Source: a virus | Length of the DNA stretch: 38,250 nt | Virus record (IMG/VR): IMGVR_UViG_3300025645_000180 | Coordinates: 1 to 38,250 of that record | Direction: 5' to 3' (one strand) | Shown: piece after piece, positions 18,014 through 25,697 of the stretch | How the letters are laid out: each line of letters starts with the position of its first letter | Position numbering within the stretch: position 1 is the stretch's first letter | Notes under the pieces: generated by a model | Told to the model about the DNA's origin: nothing | The model's database searches: none | What the model saw: only the letters and a program-made list of their open reading frames with translations | Position numbers and translations under genes: made by a program

Positions 18014-20267
18014 AGTTGCATTAGTAGAAACTAAACCAAGTAGAACACGCTTCAAACAAGAGTTCGATAGCGCCTTTGAATTCGACCAGTATCAGCTATG
18101 CTCAGACCCAACACTAAAGAAAGTCTTAAAGAAGGACTGCGATATTGAGATTGATATCGATGCCTATGACTGGATCATTTTAGTCGGATCTGACGCACTA
18201 AAGTACTTTACCAAAATTAATTCAGTTACGGAATACTCTGGCAAATGCATAGAGGATAAGTTCTTGCCTGTAATTAATCCTGCCATGCTCGCTTTCAAAC
18301 CAGAAGCTCGTAGCACGTGGGACTCTTCTAGAGATAGTATCATTGCATATATCAACGGAGAAGTTCAAGAAGTAGTAATTGATGAGACTGTAGCTCGCGG
18401 TATTCAAGATACGGACGAAGCTAATGATTACTTTCAGAAAGCTATAGATTGGGACTTAGATTACGTTGCACTAGATTCCGAGACCACTGGCCTGTACCCT
18501 AGAGATGGTCATATTCTAGGCTTATCCCTATCTTACCGACCAGATGAAGGTGTATACATAGACACCACTTGCTTAGACGAGAAATCTGAGGAATTACTGC
18601 AGGAGCTATTCACAAAGAAGAGAGTTATCTTTCACAATGCTAAGTTCGATATTGCATTCTTTGAGTACCATTTCAATTTCAAGTTCCCACGTTTTGAAGA
18701 CACAATGCTATTACACTACATCATTGATGAGAACTCACGTCACGGTCTAAAAGAGCTTTCTCTAAAGTACACTAAGTATGGCGACTATGAGAAGCCAATG
18801 TATGACTGGATGGACAGCTATAGAAAGCAAACTGGCATGTTAAAGAAAGACTTTACTTGGGATTTGATTCCGTTTGATACTATGTACACATATGCCTCAC
18901 TAGATGCTGTGTGTACATTCCTTTTATACGAAAAGTTTGTTAAAATACTAGGCAATGTTAAACTCAAGTCTGTATACGAGAATATACTTATTCCTGGCTG
19001 CCGCTTCTTAACAGATGTACAAGATAATGGTGTACCATTTGATCAAGGCCGTCTATTAGCATCTCAAGATATTATGCAAGTAGACATTGATAAAGCCGTA
19101 GCGGGGTTGTATAAAAATCCTAAGATTGCAGAGTTCGAGAAAATTCAGGGCAAAGAGTTCAACCCTAACAGTACGATGCAATTACGAGCACTTTTATTCG
19201 ATTTTATCGGTCTACAGCCTACAGGCAAGAAGACCGGCACAGGAGCAAACAGTACCGATGTAGAAGTACTAACTGAGCTGTCTCAAAAGTCTGAAGTACC
19301 TGCACTTATTATTGACATTCGACAGAAAAGTAAGATCAAGAACACGTACCTTGATAAGATCATACCACAGCTTGACCGTGATAGTAGATTACGTACTGGA
19401 TTTAACTTACACACTACAACATCAGGTCGTTTATCTAGTAGTGGTAAACTTAATATGCAGCAGCTGCCTCGTGACAACCCTACTGTTAAAGGTTGTATCA
19501 AAGCTGCTCCAGGCCATCAAATAGTGGCAATGGATTTAACAACAGCAGAGGTATATGTAGCAGCGGTACTAGCAAAAGATAAAGCCCTTATGGATGTGTT
19601 CCGTAGTGGTGGTAACTTTCACTCAACTATTGCACACAAAGTATTTCGACTACCATGTGCCGTAGAAGACGTAGCAGAGCTATTCGGCGATAAACGCCAA
19701 GCAGCTAAAGCAGTAACCTTCGGCATTATGTATGGTGCTGGGCCTGCAAAAATCAGTGAACAAGTTACCAAAGATTCAGGTAAATACTTTAGTAAACAAG
19801 AAGCCCAAGAGACTATCAGTGATTATTTCAATGAGTTTCACCAATTAAAAGCATGGATTGACAATAACGAAGACTTCATTAAGAAAAATGGGTTTATCTA
19901 TAGTTATTTCGGTCGCAAACGGAGATTACCAAATGTCGCCTCTACAGATAACAGTATCGCAAGTAGTAGTGTTAGGAGTGGTCTTAACTTTCTGGTGCAG
20001 TCTGCTGCTTCTGATATTAATTTAATGGGTGGCATTGATATGAACGAACATATCAAAGCTAAGAAGATGAAAAGCAGAATCTTTGCTCTAGTACACGATA
20101 GTATTCTAGCAGAGGTTCCAGACGATGAGATAGAGGATTACTGTGAGCAACTTCAAAAATACATTCAACAAGATAGGGGTATATTTATACCGGGTGCACC
20201 TGTGGGCTGTGACTTCGAGATTGGCGGTGATTATTCGATGGGCAAGTATGAAAAGCTATATCTCTGA
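18006..20267 (+). CDS. polA: DNA polymerase, family A, with 3'-5' exonuclease
   Basis: The 753-residue protein has a DEDDy-type exonuclease at about residues 150-310 (ALDSETTGL, FHNAKFDIAF, YASLDAV) and the family A core: motif A AMDLTTAEVYVA (about 509-520, Asp and Glu kept but DYSQIE changed to DLTTAE), motif B RQAAKAVTFGIMYG (about 564-577) and motif C LVHDSILAEV (about 695-704). The residue equivalent to E. coli 762 is Phe. There is no 5'-3' exonuclease domain; that function is at 27949. It is the phage replicase. Confidence 0.93.
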   Translation: MPKVALVETKPSRTRFKQEFDSAFEFDQYQLCSDPTLKKVLKKDCDIEIDIDAYDWIILVGSDALKYFTKINSVTEYSGKCIEDKFLPVINPAMLAFKPEARSTWDSSRDSIIAYINGEVQEVVIDETVARGIQDTDEANDYFQKAIDWDLDYVALDSETTGLYPRDGHILGLSLSYRPDEGVYIDTTCLDEKSEELLQELFTKKRVIFHNAKFDIAFFEYHFNFKFPRFEDTMLLHYIIDENSRHGLKELSLKYTKYGDYEKPMYDWMDSYRKQTGMLKKDFTWDLIPFDTMYTYASLDAVCTFLLYEKFVKILGNVKLKSVYENILIPGCRFLTDVQDNGVPFDQGRLLASQDIMQVDIDKAVAGLYKNPKIAEFEKIQGKEFNPNSTMQLRALLFDFIGLQPTGKKTGTGANSTDVEVLTELSQKSEVPALIIDIRQKSKIKNTYLDKIIPQLDRDSRLRTGFNLHTTTSGRLSSSGKLNMQQLPRDNPTVKGCIKAAPGHQIVAMDLTTAEVYVAAVLAKDKALMDVFRSGGNFHSTIAHKVFRLPCAVEDVAELFGDKRQAAKAVTFGIMYGAGPAKISEQVTKDSGKYFSKQEAQETISDYFNEFHQLKAWIDNNEDFIKKNGFIYSYFGRKRRLPNVASTDNSIASSSVRSGLNFLVQSAASDINLMGGIDMNEHIKAKKMKSRIFALVHDSILAEVPDDEIEDYCEQLQKYIQQDRGIFIPGAPVGCDFEIGGDYSMGKYEKLYL

Positions 20268-20268
20268 T

Positions 20269-20430
20269 ATGTGGAAGATTTGGTGTAAAGCCATGGGTAC
20301 AAAAGCTTTCGAAGACAATAGAAAGGCAGATAAGGTAGCTATAGTACGTACTATATGGGTTTTATTTAATATGATTACTTGTTGTTTCATTATAGCGTCA
20401 GGCATGGTGAATCTAGGGTGGATACAATGA
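20269..20430 (+). CDS. Small single-pass membrane protein
   Basis: I start at ATG 20269-20271 (MWKIWCKAMGTKAFEDNR), one base after the polymerase stop; a longer frame would read into the polymerase gene. The 53-residue protein has a charged N-terminal half with DNRKADKVAIVRT and one transmembrane segment (WVLFNMITCCFIIASGMV). The pattern MWKIW...DNR.AD.VA.IRT is one I have seen in small phage membrane proteins. Function unknown. Confidence 0.6.
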   Translation: MWKIWCKAMGTKAFEDNRKADKVAIVRTIWVLFNMITCCFIIASGMVNLGWIQ

Positions 20431-20576
20431 GCGGTGGATTAATTGCATTAACTGGAGGTATATATCTATATGTCGGTCTGGAGCAGTATTATAAGTTTAA
20501 TAATCTTCCTATGTTGTACACATATATTGGCTATGCTTTCGCTAATGTAGGCCTGTACATGATGGCTAGTAGATAA
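20427..20576 (+). CDS. Small two-pass membrane protein
   Basis: The 49-residue protein starts MSGGLIALTGGIYLYVGLEQ on an ATGA overlap with the previous gene. Two hydrophobic segments (about residues 3-18 and 29-47) are separated by YYKFNNLP. It is paired with the single-pass protein before it; both are probably inserted in the inner membrane. No known function. Confidence 0.6.
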   Translation: MSGGLIALTGGIYLYVGLEQYYKFNNLPMLYTYIGYAFANVGLYMMASR

Positions 20577-21070
20577 TGGTAATAACCCTTAAAGATGTGA
20601 GGAACGTAGAGTTTCCTATATATGTTCTTCCTCACGAGGATTGGAGCTTTTCCGATGGGCTTATGTTCATGGATGGAAAGGTTGTAGACGATAGAAATAT
20701 GAAAGGAGATACACTCGGAGTTCGTAGGTTGCAGACATCCTACCCTAGTATGTTTCCTTTGAAGCGACAGATAGACTCTTTCAATGGATTATTAAAGCAG
20801 AGCCAAAAGACTTTCATAGATAGTAAGGGTAGACCTTTTATCTACGAGAAAAGTACTTGGTGCAGCCTTCAGTACTCTAGAATTAAAAAGAAAGAACTAA
20901 GAGATGAATATTGTTTACTTTGGCTAGAAAACACTTCTAGCCCGTTCTCAGTACCAAGACCTCCAGAAGCTACTATGGCTTTTGCAGGAGTACTCTACTT
21001 ATCTGGGCTACCATGGATATTATACGAATATTCAGATAGCCGAAAGAAAAAGACACGGAGAAAGGTTTGA
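20576..21070 (+). CDS. Hypothetical phage protein
   Basis: The 164-residue protein (MVITLKDVRNVEFPIYVLPH...) overlaps the previous stop by one base and the phoH start by four. It has DWSFSDGLMFMDGKVVDDRN, then a basic middle (YSRIKKKELRDEY) and ends in RKKKTRRKV. There is no membrane segment or catalytic motif I recognise. Its conserved place before phoH suggests coexpression only. Confidence 0.6.
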   Translation: MVITLKDVRNVEFPIYVLPHEDWSFSDGLMFMDGKVVDDRNMKGDTLGVRRLQTSYPSMFPLKRQIDSFNGLLKQSQKTFIDSKGRPFIYEKSTWCSLQYSRIKKKELRDEYCLLWLENTSSPFSVPRPPEATMAFAGVLYLSGLPWILYEYSDSRKKKTRRKV

Positions 21071-21738
21071 AAAAACGAAATAGAGGACAACAGACGCAAA
21101 ACATGAATTTGAGGCTACAAGAGATTGAGCCTCTAACAAAAAATCAGTTAGCGGCTTTTGAATCAAACAATAATCTGGTAATGCATGGACTTGCAGGCAC
21201 AGGTAAAACCTTTATATCGTCATATCTAGCGTATGACGACATTGAAAAAGGGTATGCAGACACTCTAATTATTATTAGAAGCGCTGTACCCACTAGAGAC
21301 ATCGGATTCCTTCCGGGGAGTGAGAAAGAGAAGTCAGCAGTGTATGAAGAGCCCTACAAAGATGTGGCAACACATTTATTTGATAGAGGTGACGCATATG
21401 AGATTATGAAACAAAAGAACATAGTTCAATTTATGACTACTTCTTTTATTCGAGGCATAACACTACGAAATGCAGTCATTATAGTAGACGAATGCCAGAA
21501 TATGAGTTTCCATGAGCTAGACTCTATTATTACTCGTGTAGGAGAGAATTGCAGAATCATGTTCTGTGGTGACTTTAGACAAAGTGATCTTAAACGTAAC
21601 GAGCTACTATCTTGGCTAAAAGTATTAGAAAGGATGGAAGAGTTCGATTTTATTGAGTTCGGGGTTGACGACATCGTAAGAAGTGAGTTCGTCAAGAAAT
21701 ATATAATTGCAAAAATGGAAGTAGAAGATGAAGGTTAA
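21067..21738 (+). CDS. phoH: PhoH-like ATPase
   Basis: I start at TTG 21067-21069 with GGAG 6 bases upstream; an internal ATG 12 codons later has a poorly placed ribosome binding site. The 223-residue protein has Walker A GLAGTGKT (residues 41-48), VIIVDECQNM as Walker B, and IMFCGDFRQSD, the classical PhoH pattern. PhoH is a P-loop ATPase common in marine phages; the bacterial homologue is phosphate-regulated, but the phage role is unproven. An RNA-linked role is proposed for the family. Confidence 0.9.
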   Translation: MKKRNRGQQTQNMNLRLQEIEPLTKNQLAAFESNNNLVMHGLAGTGKTFISSYLAYDDIEKGYADTLIIIRSAVPTRDIGFLPGSEKEKSAVYEEPYKDVATHLFDRGDAYEIMKQKNIVQFMTTSFIRGITLRNAVIIVDECQNMSFHELDSIITRVGENCRIMFCGDFRQSDLKRNELLSWLKVLERMEEFDFIEFGVDDIVRSEFVKKYIIAKMEVEDEG

Positions 21739-22387
21739 GATTATCAGCCATAGTGCGGCTCCACAAAGGGATAAAACTCCCTTAGAGCTTGTGGCATACT
21801 GTGCTAGAGTTAGTAACCCTAGTAATCAGAATAATAGTGCTACGAGTGAAAAACTGGTAAAGTACTTAGTAAAACATAAACACTGGTCTCCTCTTGAGAT
21901 GGTAAATGTGTGTCTAGAAATAGAGACTACTAGAGATATAGCTAGACAGTTACTTCGTCATAGGTCTTTCACTTTCCAAGAGTTTTCCCAGAGATACGCA
22001 AACCCTGACCAGGCGTTTGATGATATGTTTGAGAAACGTGAAGCCAGGATGCAAGATGAAAAGAATCGTCAAAACTCGGTAGAAGTAGACGATCTAAAAA
22101 TTGAAACAGAATGGTTTCGCATTCAAAGCCGTGTAGAATGGATGTGTAAAAAACAATACCAAGCTGCTATTAAGTTAGGTATCGCGAAAGAGCAGGCTAG
22201 AGCATTATTGCCAGAAGGCTTAACAAAGTCTAGGTTATATGTTAGTGGTTCTCTTCGTAGTTGGATACACTATATTGACATTCGCTCTGGTAACGGAACA
22301 CAAAAAGAGCACATGGACTTAGCCAAGGCATGCGGTGAAATTATTTATGAACTATTCCCAGTGGACTTAAATGAAAGCAGTAATTAG
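21728..22387 (+). CDS. thyX: Flavin-dependent thymidylate synthase ThyX
   Basis: The 219-residue protein has the ThyX signature RHR-x7-S: R77-H78-R79 and S87 in LLRHRSFTFQEFSQRY. It also has HWSPLEMVNVCLEIE and RSWIHYIDIRSGNGTQKEH near the C-terminus. ThyX makes dTMP from dUMP using methylene-tetrahydrofolate, FAD and NADPH. With nrdAB it supplies dTTP during replication. It overlaps phoH by 11 bases and the next gene by 17. Confidence 0.95.
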   Translation: MKVKIISHSAAPQRDKTPLELVAYCARVSNPSNQNNSATSEKLVKYLVKHKHWSPLEMVNVCLEIETTRDIARQLLRHRSFTFQEFSQRYANPDQAFDDMFEKREARMQDEKNRQNSVEVDDLKIETEWFRIQSRVEWMCKKQYQAAIKLGIAKEQARALLPEGLTKSRLYVSGSLRSWIHYIDIRSGNGTQKEHMDLAKACGEIIYELFPVDLNESSN

Positions 22388-23654
22388 CAACAGAATATAT
22401 ATGGAAGTTCCTATCGATTTGCAATTAGAGATCGATAAGGAGCTTACGTATATGATTGCCTCGCATAATCCTAGTGACCCTCCACAGGTTATTAAGAATA
22501 TGTCAATAATTAGAACGGGTTTGATCTCTATTCCAATAGGAAGAACAGATCTTATCCCGACTAATTACGAGATAATCGATAAGCGTTTAATGCCGAAAGC
22601 AGACTTTCCTGACTTTAAGTTCCCGTTACGTGCTAGTCAACAGGAGGTTTATGACGACCTCGATGACAACTGCATAGTAAACGCTTGGGTCAGTTGGGGT
22701 AAGACTTTTACAGGTTTAGCCATGGCAGGTAAACTTGGTTTAAAAACTCTTGTTATTGTACACACTGTACCTCTTCGCAATCAGTGGGCGAAAGAAGTAG
22801 AGAAAGTCTATGGTTTTAAGGCTGGAATTATAGGCAGTGGAAAGTTTGAAATTGATAGTCCTATAGTCATAGGCAATACACAAACTTTATACCGAAATAT
22901 AGACAAGATAAAGAAGGAATTCGGCACTATCATTCTAGATGAAATGCACCACGTTAGTAGTCCGACCTTTTCCAAACTACTAGATTCAAATTACTGTAGA
23001 TATAAGATAGGTCTGTCTGGCACGATACAAAGAAAAGATGGGAAACATGTTGTGTTTAGAGATTACTTTGGCAGTAAAGTATATAAACCACCTAAAGAGA
23101 ACTATATGGTTCCTAAAGTCCATCTAGTACAATCTGAAGTAAGATTTATGGATGGCAACAAGACACCTTGGGCAAACCGTGTAACAGCATTGTCCACTAA
23201 TGAGGAATATATACACACAGTCGCTATGCTGGCTGCGGCCTACGCCGCAAAAGGGCATAAAGTGCTCGTAGTGAGCGATCGTGTCCAGTTTTTGAAGGTA
23301 TGCGCCGAATTAGCAGGTGAAAAAGCAGTTTGTGTTACGGGCGACGTCCCGCATGAGCAAAGAGAAGAGATAATAGATGAAATTAAACATACTAGCAAGA
23401 ATATTTTATTTGGCACTCAAAGTATTTTTAGTGAGGGCATTAGCGTGGACGTACTATCTTGTCTTATTCTTGGGACTCCTATCAATAATGAGCCCCTCCT
23501 AACTCAATTAGTCGGCCGAGTTATACGAAAGAGAGAAGGCAAGGTACAACCTGTAATAGTTGATATTCAATTGAAAGGTAACACAGCCAAAAGGCAAGCG
23601 TCCAATCGTATAGGACACTATATGAAAGAAGGTTATGAGATCACATACATTTAA
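22371..23654 (+). CDS. uvsW: UvsW-like DEAD/DEAH helicase
   Basis: The 427-residue protein is a superfamily 2 helicase: RASQQEVYDDL Q-motif region, Walker A VSWGKT (about residues 107-112, with Trp in place of the usual Gly-x-Gly), motif II ILDEMHH (about 188-194), motif III GLSGTIQRKDG and motif VI QLVGRVIRKREG. This order fits T4 UvsW/RadD-like enzymes, which reverse forks, migrate branches and unwind R-loops. It overlaps thyX by 17 bases and is the last gene before the 23666 promoter. Confidence 0.83.
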   Translation: MKAVISNRIYMEVPIDLQLEIDKELTYMIASHNPSDPPQVIKNMSIIRTGLISIPIGRTDLIPTNYEIIDKRLMPKADFPDFKFPLRASQQEVYDDLDDNCIVNAWVSWGKTFTGLAMAGKLGLKTLVIVHTVPLRNQWAKEVEKVYGFKAGIIGSGKFEIDSPIVIGNTQTLYRNIDKIKKEFGTIILDEMHHVSSPTFSKLLDSNYCRYKIGLSGTIQRKDGKHVVFRDYFGSKVYKPPKENYMVPKVHLVQSEVRFMDGNKTPWANRVTALSTNEEYIHTVAMLAAAYAAKGHKVLVVSDRVQFLKVCAELAGEKAVCVTGDVPHEQREEIIDEIKHTSKNILFGTQSIFSEGISVDVLSCLILGTPINNEPLLTQLVGRVIRKREGKVQPVIVDIQLKGNTAKRQASNRIGHYMKEGYEITYI

Positions 23655-23665
23655 AAAAATAGTTC

Positions 23666-23694
23666 TTGACAAACGCTTAATTATTTGGTATAAT
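23666..23694 (+). promoter_or_regulatory. Sigma70 promoter for the SSB-to-NrdB unit
   Basis: TTGACA (23666-23671), 17-bp spacer, TATAAT (23689-23694), both perfect. The -10 box ends one base before the ATG (23696) of the next gene, so transcripts started here (about 23701) would lack that ATG. It may therefore serve mainly the SSB gene at 24096 and beyond. Confidence 0.85.
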
Positions 23695-23695
23695 A

Positions 23696-24091
23696 ATGCT
23701 CTTATTTAATTGGAAGAAGATTTACGAAAAAGCGGAGGGGAGCTCTAACAATGTGTTAGAGATTCTCCACATGCTTCATAAGAAGAAGATACCTTTTAAT
23801 AGGTATGACCCATTGTATAAGTACATGGGTGAAAGCTTTTCAGGAGATTCCTTTTTATTAGCTCCTGATGCTCTTTTAGATTATGCTTTTAAGTATGATT
23901 CTAAGGAGGTAGCAGTATATATTGCATTGGCTTCTAGACGCAAATTAGCCGATTATATTGCATTTAATAAAAAGACTTTGAGTGTGCGTCACGCTCCACA
24001 ACTAATAGATTTAATAAACCAAAACAGACTACTTTTTATAGAAGATGGACAAATCCACTTTATATACGAAGAAGCCCACCGGAGAAAGTAA
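23696..24091 (+). CDS. Conserved phage protein of unknown function
   Basis: The 131-residue protein (MLLFNWKKIYEKAEGSSNNV...) has IPFNRYDPLYKYMGESFSGD, then FLLAPDALLDYAF and a helical C-terminus ending in HFIYEEAHRRK. I associate FNW.KI and KYDP.YKY with conserved marine-phage proteins next to ssDNA-binding genes. The ATG sits right against the -10 box of the promoter, so it needs upstream transcription or another start. Overlap with the SSB start is avoided by 4 bases. Confidence 0.6.
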   Translation: MLLFNWKKIYEKAEGSSNNVLEILHMLHKKKIPFNRYDPLYKYMGESFSGDSFLLAPDALLDYAFKYDSKEVAVYIALASRRKLADYIAFNKKTLSVRHAPQLIDLINQNRLLFIEDGQIHFIYEEAHRRK

Positions 24092-24095
24092 AACA

Positions 24096-24731
24096 ATGGC
24101 AATTTCATTCAATAAGCAAAAAGGTTCAGCACAAAAATCCTCAAACAACTCTTACAAGTACGTAGACGGCGACAATAAAGTTCGTATCGTTGGCGATATT
24201 CTTGCACGTTATGTTTACTGGATTAAAGGCGAGAACGACAAAAATCTACCTTTAGAGTGTCTTTCTTTTGACCGTGACGCAGAAGCGTTTACTAACAAAG
24301 AAAAAGACTGGGTTCGTGAGTACTACCCTGACCTTAAATGTGGTTGGTCTTATGCTACACAGTGTATCGATCCTAAAGATGGCCAAGTTAAAGTACTAAA
24401 CTTGAAGAAAAAATTATGGGAACAAGTAATCACAGCTGCTGAAGACTTGGGCGACCCTACAGACGTAGAATCAGGCTGGGATATTACTTTCAAACGAGTA
24501 AAAACTGGGCCACTAGCATACAACATCGAATATCAATTACAAGCGTTAAAGTGCAAAACTCGCGCTTTGGACGACGATGAGTTAGCAGCTATCAAAGATC
24601 TTAAATCAATGGATCTAGTAATGGCTCGACCCACTCCTGACGCTCAGAAAGAGCTTCTTGATCGCATCCGTAAAGGTAGCGACGATAATGTAGATGAATC
24701 TCTAGAAGACGAATTCAAAGTAGGATTTTAA
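24096..24731 (+). CDS. ssDNA-binding protein (gp32/gp2.5-like)
   Basis: I start at ATG 24096 (MAISFNKQKGSAQ), giving 211 residues; GGAG is about 10 bases upstream. The middle is an OB-like beta-rich region (NKVRIVGDILARYVYWIKG; VESGWDITFKRVKTGPLAYN). The C-terminus DNVDESLEDEFKVGF is acidic with a final Phe, the signature tail of phage and bacterial SSBs used to recruit partners. No zinc finger as in T4 gp32 is complete here. It sits directly before gp47/gp46 homologues, as expected for a replication-recombination set. Confidence 0.7.
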   Translation: MAISFNKQKGSAQKSSNNSYKYVDGDNKVRIVGDILARYVYWIKGENDKNLPLECLSFDRDAEAFTNKEKDWVREYYPDLKCGWSYATQCIDPKDGQVKVLNLKKKLWEQVITAAEDLGDPTDVESGWDITFKRVKTGPLAYNIEYQLQALKCKTRALDDDELAAIKDLKSMDLVMARPTPDAQKELLDRIRKGSDDNVDESLEDEFKVGF

Positions 24732-24737
24732 AGTAGT

Positions 24738-25697
24738 ATGATACTATTCACAGCAGATTGGCATATTAAACTGGGGCAGAAGAATGTTCCAGTTGACTGG
24801 GCGAAGAACAGATATAAAATGTTCTTCAAACAGGTTCATGAGTTGGAAAAAGAGTGTAATATGCACATCATTGGAGGCGACCTATTTGATAGGTTGCCGA
24901 CAATGGAAGAGCTTGAGTTGTACTTCATGTTTATCAGGAATGTTCAGATACCTACCATAATATATGATGGGAACCATGAAGCAACTAAGAAGCATAAAAC
25001 ATTCTTTACTAACCTCAAAAAAGCATCAAAAGATATAAACCCTTTAGTAACAGTGATAGATATATCCTACATAGATGATGATCTAGGATTCGGTATACTT
25101 CCCTATGCAGACTTGCATCGTAAAGGTATTATTGACCATTTTGACGCCTCCCAGCCTTTGTTTACCCACGTGAGAGGAGAGATACCTCCCCATGTTAAAC
25201 CAGAAGTAGATCTAGATATGTTTGATGCGTTTCCAGTAGTATTTGCTGGCGATCTACACTCACATAGCAACACTCAAAGAAATATAGTATACCCAGGTAG
25301 CCCAATGACTACCTCGTTTCACAGGAATAAAGTAGAGACAGGTTACTTGCTAATTTCGGAAGACACTTGGGATTGGTTATGGTATCCTTTCCAACTACCT
25401 CAGCTGCTTAGAAAAACAGTATCTAACACAGACGATATGATTGCCACCGAGTACGACCACACTATCTATGAGGTAGAGGGTGATATTCAGGACTTGGCAA
25501 ACGTAAAAGACTCAGAGTTGTTAGACAAGAAAGTAGTTAAACGTAATACAGAGACCAGTTTAGTTATTGGTGCTGATATGACTATAGAGCAAGAGTTGGT
25601 TGAGTACTTGACTTACATCTTAGAAATAGAAGAAGAAAAAATACCCGATATTATAGGAACTTACAATGATTACTCTCAAAAAGCTCAACTGGGATAA
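24738..25697 (+). CDS. sbcD: SbcD/Mre11-like nuclease (T4 gp47-like)
   Basis: The 319-residue protein has the calcineurin-like phosphoesterase motifs in order: ADWHI (residues 5-9), GGDLFDRL (about 46-53), YDGNHEA (about 75-81) and a later AGDLHSHS. These residues bind two Mn ions for 3'-5' exonuclease/endonuclease action. Its partner SbcC/gp46 is the next gene, overlapping by 32 bases. Together they process DNA ends for recombination and may degrade host DNA. Confidence 0.9.
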   Translation: MILFTADWHIKLGQKNVPVDWAKNRYKMFFKQVHELEKECNMHIIGGDLFDRLPTMEELELYFMFIRNVQIPTIIYDGNHEATKKHKTFFTNLKKASKDINPLVTVIDISYIDDDLGFGILPYADLHRKGIIDHFDASQPLFTHVRGEIPPHVKPEVDLDMFDAFPVVFAGDLHSHSNTQRNIVYPGSPMTTSFHRNKVETGYLLISEDTWDWLWYPFQLPQLLRKTVSNTDDMIATEYDHTIYEVEGDIQDLANVKDSELLDKKVVKRNTETSLVIGADMTIEQELVEYLTYILEIEEEKIPDIIGTYNDYSQKAQLG

